A stretch of 38,087 nt of DNA from CAZVWW01 sp964631265 (lineage in GTDB: Bacteria; Thermotogota; Thermotogae; MWEM01): contig CAZVWW010000008.1 in assembly GCA_964631265.1 (NCBI GenBank), positions 1 to 38,087 of the forward strand, written 5' to 3'. Positions 33,787 to 38,087 of this stretch are shown here, piece by piece; position 1 is the stretch's first letter; every line of letters starts with the position of its first letter. The notes beneath the pieces were generated by a model. That model saw only the letters and a list, made by a program, of their open reading frames with translations, searched no databases and was not told where the DNA came from. The position numbers were made by a program, and so were the translations under genes.

Positions 33787-35292
33787 ATGAAGAAAAAGTT
33801 TGTGATCATAGACGGTTATGTGGATGAACCGGCCCAGTTCGGCGTCCCCCCGTATATTTCACCCGATATCCGCTATGCCTGGGGGTGTTATGCCCATTAC
33901 GGTGTTTTTCCCGATTATTTTACCATTGATCAGGTGAGAAAGCTGGATTTATGGAATTCATTGAACAGCTACTATCACCTGATTCTTATTGGCGGGGTCA
34001 GTGTACCCGGAAAATACATCGGGGGAAATCCGCTTAAATTCAGAGAAATCCGGATGATATCCGATGCTGCCCCGAACCCTCTCAAAATCTATCACGGGCC
34101 TTACACAATGGGATATACGGCCAGCGGGGGAAAAGTGGCACGAGAGCTCACCGGTCTGAAGGATATGTTTGATTACGTGGTGACGGGCAATATTGAGACC
34201 TTCCTCTTCCATCTCTTAAAGGGGGAGCTCCCATCGGAAGGGATTAGAAGAGACCCCGGAATACAGTCCATAGTCGCACCAAAAGGGGCTCAAATGATCA
34301 AAATACATCCCGGCTATCCTACCGTCATGAATGAAATTGAGCTCTCAACCGGATGCGAACGGGAAACTCACTGCTCATTCTGCACAGAACCGCTTGTTCA
34401 TCACGGATATTGGGAGCGACCGGTCGATGATTGCCTCAACGAGATGGAGGCTCTCTCCGAGGCGGGGGGGAAGTATTTCAGACTTGGCCGGGTTGCGAAT
34501 ATCATTTCCTACGGTGCTGATAAAAACGGTCCCAATCCCCAAAAGATTGAAGAACTCTACCGGGGCATCCATGAGAGGACGACAGGGCTAAAGGTACTGC
34601 ATACAGACAATGCAAACCCCGCTACAATCTACAAACATCCCGGGAAAAGCCGGGAGGTATTAAAGGCAATCTGCCGTTACAACACCCCGGGAGACATCCT
34701 GTCGCTTGGTGTTGAATCCTTTGACCCGGAAGTGATTATAAAGAACAACCTCGGAACCGACCCGGAAGATATCGTAGAGGCAGTCCGTATCATCAACGAA
34801 ATTGGCGGAAAGAGAGTGGAAGGCGTCCCGAAGCTGCTCCCGGGGATTAACATCTTATTCGGACTGATCGGTGAAACAAACGACACCTATAGCATCAATC
34901 TCGAGTATCTCAAGACAATTCTCGAAGACGGATTATTACTGAGACGAATCAATATCAGGCAGGCGATGATTTTTCACAACACCCCTCTATACAACTACTC
35001 TCTTTCGAAGAAGATCAAAATCAAGAAAAAGGCGTACAAACGATTCAAGGAGAACGTCCGAAATGAGATCGATCATCAGATGTTAAAACGGGTCTTCCCC
35101 GTTGGAACCATTTTAAAAGAGGTCAAAATAGAGTATAATAGAGGAAACGTATATTTCGGAAGACAGCTCGGGACCTATCCGATTCTGATAGGGATACGAG
35201 AACAACTTGAAAAGGGGTCCTTCGTTAAGATAAGGATTATCGACCACGGCTATCGATCAATCACAGGTGAGTTGATAAAAATCCGGGAGTGA
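33787..35292 (+). CDS. Radical SAM protein with CX5CX2C motif and TRAM-like C-terminus
   Basis: A 501-residue protein. The N-terminal 175 residues look Rossmann-like. The cluster cysteines are C190, C196 and C199 (GCERETHCSFC), spaced CX5CX2C instead of the canonical CX3CX2C. FCTEPLVHHGYW, FRLGRVANI, LSLGVESFDP and INILFGLIGET follow. The last 90 residues (GTILKEVKIE to RIIDHGYRSITGELIKI) resemble a TRAM-like OB fold, as in RNA-modifying radical SAM enzymes. I recall similar proteins in archaea, with no established reaction. The ATG follows AGGAGAAGAGG. The gene is 4 bases from the next, so they are probably cotranscribed. Confidence 0.8.
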   Translation: MKKKFVIIDGYVDEPAQFGVPPYISPDIRYAWGCYAHYGVFPDYFTIDQVRKLDLWNSLNSYYHLILIGGVSVPGKYIGGNPLKFREIRMISDAAPNPLKIYHGPYTMGYTASGGKVARELTGLKDMFDYVVTGNIETFLFHLLKGELPSEGIRRDPGIQSIVAPKGAQMIKIHPGYPTVMNEIELSTGCERETHCSFCTEPLVHHGYWERPVDDCLNEMEALSEAGGKYFRLGRVANIISYGADKNGPNPQKIEELYRGIHERTTGLKVLHTDNANPATIYKHPGKSREVLKAICRYNTPGDILSLGVESFDPEVIIKNNLGTDPEDIVEAVRIINEIGGKRVEGVPKLLPGINILFGLIGETNDTYSINLEYLKTILEDGLLLRRINIRQAMIFHNTPLYNYSLSKKIKIKKKAYKRFKENVRNEIDHQMLKRVFPVGTILKEVKIEYNRGNVYFGRQLGTYPILIGIREQLEKGSFVKIRIIDHGYRSITGELIKIRE

Positions 35293-35296
35293 TACG

Positions 35297-36352
35297 ATGA
35301 AAGAATTCGATATTTTTGTTATTCAGTTCAATCTCAAATGCACCTCTATGGATGAGACCATCCATGGCTATATCTTCGGAAAAAAAGATGGGAACATCGA
35401 ATACTCTTTCTATGTCTTCCCTACAAATACCAATGCAACACTGCCCGATTACGCGGAAACAGATTTTTTTGAGTACAAAGAAATTCTCATGAAAATCTTC
35501 AATGAGATGATACCGAATACCCCGGAGATCGCTGAAAGGACGAACCGTTTACTCAACTATATCCGGGAGCAGTTTAAAAAACTCGGCGGAACAGAGCATT
35601 TTGCCCATCGCCTGAGTTATCTCATTGAAAATGAACAGCACGACGAACTCCTTTTTGAGATAAAAGGGCTCTTTGAAAACTGGGTCGAACGTTCCGATCT
35701 GCATTATCACACACAGCTCTACGATTTTGCCGATTTTTCAAAGGCCATGCTCGGCGGGGTGGACCTTGAGGAAGTGGAGGAACAGTTTCTCTCGTACAGT
35801 AATCTCACAAAGATGCCTGAATTCTACCCGCTTATCGATCCGATACAGGGGATGACGATCGATTTTTTCGATGTCGGCGATAAAATGAAGTGTACGATCC
35901 TGACCTATCCCGATGATGTCACAAAAGAGAAGATTGTTGATAATTTTTCCGATTCATTCGATGATGAGGGAAATCTGATTAAACCGATAGAGGCAACCCT
36001 TGTGTCAAAAGAACTGCTTCCGGGAAAAAAAGAAACATATGTTCTGGTCAAAGTGGAGCTTCTTGAAAACGTGTTTGCCTATTCCATCATACTGAAACCT
36101 CTGCGGCTTATCCAACCCGACAAAGAAGAAATCAATGTCATGCCGCCCCCGGAAAATGAAAACGACCCCATCCCGGAAGGCCAGGGGAAAAAACCAAAAA
36201 ACAAGCTTAAATCCCCCACGCAGAGAAAGATCATGGAGAAGCTTTCTGAAACAGCCAAGATGAAATTCACCGACTGGCTCCTTATAATAGTCATAACCGG
36301 CGGCTCGTTCGCTGTTGTGTTTATTATTATGGAGCTGTTGTCAAAACAATAA
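35297..36352 (+). CDS. Unknown protein with C-terminal membrane anchor
   Basis: A 351-residue protein that I do not recognise. Residues 1-260 form a soluble, acidic domain (FDIFVIQFNLKCTS, HFAHRLSYLIENEQHDELLFEIKGL, YVLVKVELLENVFAYSII). A Pro/Glu-rich and Lys-rich linker (about 278-310, with MPPPENENDPIPEGQG) leads to a helix and one terminal hydrophobic segment (WLLIIVITGGSFAVVFIIM) that ends in LLSKQ. This is the layout of a tail-anchored protein, with the main domain in the cytoplasm. GGGAG precedes the ATG. It lies between two radical SAM genes, 4 and 20 bases away, suggesting a shared pathway. Confidence 0.75.
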   Translation: MKEFDIFVIQFNLKCTSMDETIHGYIFGKKDGNIEYSFYVFPTNTNATLPDYAETDFFEYKEILMKIFNEMIPNTPEIAERTNRLLNYIREQFKKLGGTEHFAHRLSYLIENEQHDELLFEIKGLFENWVERSDLHYHTQLYDFADFSKAMLGGVDLEEVEEQFLSYSNLTKMPEFYPLIDPIQGMTIDFFDVGDKMKCTILTYPDDVTKEKIVDNFSDSFDDEGNLIKPIEATLVSKELLPGKKETYVLVKVELLENVFAYSIILKPLRLIQPDKEEINVMPPPENENDPIPEGQGKKPKNKLKSPTQRKIMEKLSETAKMKFTDWLLIIVITGGSFAVVFIIMELLSKQ

Positions 36353-36372
36353 ACCGGAATGGAGATGGTAAT

Positions 36373-37308
36373 ATGAGTCAGGTCTTTGGAATCGTCCCGT
36401 CGAGGCGGCTCGGAAGATCGCTGGGAATCAGCCCGATACCCGAGAGCACCTGCACCTACTCCTGTGTGTACTGTCAGTTGGGCAGAACACGCAACATGAG
36501 AGTTGAACGGGAGGAATTCTTCAACCTGGAAACCCTCATGAACGAAATAGCACCCTATAGAAAGGATATGGACCTCTTTGATGTCATAACAGTTGTCGGA
36601 GAAGGTGAGCCAACGCTTTACAGCAGACTGGGGGAGCTGGCGCACCGATTAAAGGAGATGTTCGACAAACCGACCGTCTTAATCACAAACGGTTCACTGT
36701 TCTTCAGGCAGGCAGTGGCCGAAGATGCAATGCAGTTTGACATCGTCATGCCCTCAATCGACGCCTGGGATGAGGAGAGCTTTAAAACAATCAACCGGCC
36801 CCACGGCTCGATCCATTTTGAACAGATGTTTGAGGGAATGAAAACGTTCAGACGCCGCTACAAAGGCGATTTCTATCTTGAAACAATGTGCATGGAAGGG
36901 TTCCGTCTTGAAAACAGCATCAACAAGCCTCTGGAAAGAAAGGACGCCCTGCTGCAAAAAATAAAAGCGTTGACCCCCGATAAAGTCTTCATCAACACCC
37001 CGGTTCGACCACCGGCTGAAAAATGGGTGAAAACTTGCAGTAAAGAGCTTCTAAATCAATACAGAAAAGATTTCCCCGGCGCAGATTCCGCCCTTCCCGA
37101 GAGTAAAGTACACAGCGATATACAGGACACCTATAATGCTGTTGTTGAGATCATCAAACGACACCCGCTGGAGAAAAGTGATATCACAACCTTCTGCACA
37201 CAGAGAAAAGCCAGTCCCGATTCTATCATCGAAAAACTCAAGTCCAGTCCAAAGATTGAGACGATTGAATACAACGATGGCCTGTTTTTCAGGATCAAGA
37301 CAGGATAA
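36373..37308 (+). CDS. COG0731-type radical SAM protein
   Basis: A 311-residue radical SAM protein. The N-terminal VFGIVPSRRLGRSLGISPIP motif and C27, C31, C34 (CTYSCVYC) followed by QLGRTR place it in the COG0731 group, which includes wyosine-type tRNA enzymes and many uncharacterised proteins. VVGEGEPTLY is the SAM-contacting motif, and VLITNGSL and DIVMPSIDAWDEESF follow. The last 60 residues look like a small winged-helix domain (TFCTQRKASPDSIIEKLKSSPKIETIEY). tRNA wyosine synthesis is not expected in bacteria, so the substrate is open. GGAGATGG precedes the ATG. Confidence 0.82.
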   Translation: MSQVFGIVPSRRLGRSLGISPIPESTCTYSCVYCQLGRTRNMRVEREEFFNLETLMNEIAPYRKDMDLFDVITVVGEGEPTLYSRLGELAHRLKEMFDKPTVLITNGSLFFRQAVAEDAMQFDIVMPSIDAWDEESFKTINRPHGSIHFEQMFEGMKTFRRRYKGDFYLETMCMEGFRLENSINKPLERKDALLQKIKALTPDKVFINTPVRPPAEKWVKTCSKELLNQYRKDFPGADSALPESKVHSDIQDTYNAVVEIIKRHPLEKSDITTFCTQRKASPDSIIEKLKSSPKIETIEYNDGLFFRIKTG

Positions 37309-37350
37309 CTTGAACAGACTAAACTCTAAAAGAGTCATGGAGAGTACAAT

Positions 37351-38087
37351 ATGTACAACGTAAAAGAATTAACTCACGATATCAACAGGATTTCATCATT
37401 CCTTTCACAACGTGATGTCCCGGCCCTAAATGGCAACACGTTAAAAGACCATTATGGAAGAACAAAAGCTGATCTCATGATTCTGCTGGGAAACAGTGAT
37501 CCTCAATCCGCGTTGCTTGCCGGGCAGGCGATGATGAATCAAATTGCCGATAAACTCCTGATATGCGGCGGAAATGGGCATTCAACAACCTATCTGGTTG
37601 AAAACCTCCAAAACGATCCCGCTCTATCGGACATCAAAACGGAAGGCAAGTCTGAAGCCGAAATACTCTTGAAGGTTCTACAAAAAGATTTCACATTTGA
37701 TTCAAAGAAGGTCTTTCTCGAGACTCAATCGACAAACTGCGGTTCGAATGCCTCTGAAGCACTGAAGGTGGTTAAAAGGCAACTGCTCAAGCATTCACTT
37801 GTCATCCTCATCCAGGATGCCACCATGCAGTTGAGGACAGATGCCTCATTCCAAAAAGAATGGGCCTCTGAGAAAACGACATTTGTCAATTATGCCTCCA
37901 AAAAACCAACGATAACAGTGAAAAACGACGGAATCCACCTCGACATGACCGTCCCCCCCTGGACACTCCAAAGATTTCTATCCCTGATTATGGGCGAGAT
38001 CCCAAGACTCAGAGATGACAAAAACGGATACGGGCCGAACGGCAAAGGCTTTATCATCCATGTTGATATCCCCCCGGACGTTGAAAG
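37351..38087 (+). CDS. ydcF: YdcF-family (DUF218) protein, cut by the window end
   Basis: The frame starts at ATG 37351 with GGAGAG upstream and runs off the window with no stop; 245 codons are visible. It matches E. coli YdcF: MILLGNSDPQSALLAGQAM, LLICGGNGHSTTYLVENL, FLETQSTNCGSNASEAL, VILIQDATMQLRTDASF, and near the end LMGEIPRLRDDKNGYGPNG and FIIHVDIP. This is the DUF218 fold, and E. coli YdcF has been reported to bind SAM. No membrane segment is present. Nearly the whole domain is here; only the last residues are missing. It follows a radical SAM gene by 42 bases. Confidence 0.9.
   Translation, partial: MYNVKELTHDINRISSFLSQRDVPALNGNTLKDHYGRTKADLMILLGNSDPQSALLAGQAMMNQIADKLLICGGNGHSTTYLVENLQNDPALSDIKTEGKSEAEILLKVLQKDFTFDSKKVFLETQSTNCGSNASEALKVVKRQLLKHSLVILIQDATMQLRTDASFQKEWASEKTTFVNYASKKPTITVKNDGIHLDMTVPPWTLQRFLSLIMGEIPRLRDDKNGYGPNGKGFIIHVDIPPDVE

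Overview
The window is a gene-dense bacterial chromosome segment of moderate-to-low G+C (about 45% by eye). No rRNA, phage, insertion sequence or CRISPR array was seen. The gene set suggests an anaerobe with Bacillota- or Thermotogota-like traits: GlpP, YqeK, a ROK kinase, HD-GYP, L-cysteine desulfidase, an oxygen-sensitive glycyl radical enzyme and several radical SAM proteins. Extended -10 promoters (TGn before the -10 box) precede four transcription units. I cannot assign a genus. The taxonomic remark is inference; the gene calls rest on visible motifs.

Layout. (1) 1-850: a type II toxin-antitoxin pair, then a short fragment resembling the C-terminus of an aminoglycoside adenylyltransferase. 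(2) 850-14641, all + strand and tightly packed: FliT/FlgN-like coiled-coil protein, MtaD-type deaminase, M50 membrane protease, HD-GYP protein, GlpP, secreted DUF4139-like protein, YqeK, RlmN, Lgt, DnaB, an uncharacterised radical SAM protein, TldD, TldE and CoaE. (3) 14692-15075: tmRNA (ssrA) with its own promoter and a perfect 16-bp-stem terminator. (4) 15199-32049, all - strand, read from high to low coordinates: glycyl radical activase, HypD-type glycyl radical enzyme, response regulator with Hpt domain, BTAD-family regulator, SerS, L-cysteine desulfidase, membrane protein with a permuted-papain domain, RecQ, an unknown protein, RsmD, ROK sugar kinase, ornithine carbamoyltransferase, PlsC and an unknown protein. 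(5) 32234-38087, + strand: secreted metallophosphoesterase, radical SAM protein with a CX5CX2C cluster motif, a C-terminally membrane-anchored unknown protein, a COG0731-type radical SAM protein, and YdcF cut by the window end.

How the genes fit together. Amino-acid metabolism recurs: trans-4-hydroxy-L-proline dehydration (HypD plus activase), cysteine desulfidation and ornithine transcarbamylation. The HypD pair lies 3 bp apart and runs directly into two regulatory proteins, so a nutrient-responsive signalling operon is plausible. Two other contexts deserve follow-up: a radical SAM protein whose gene overlaps tldD/tldE (a peptide-modification-like gene set without a visible precursor), and the 33787-37308 block, where two different radical SAM enzymes flank an unknown membrane-anchored protein.
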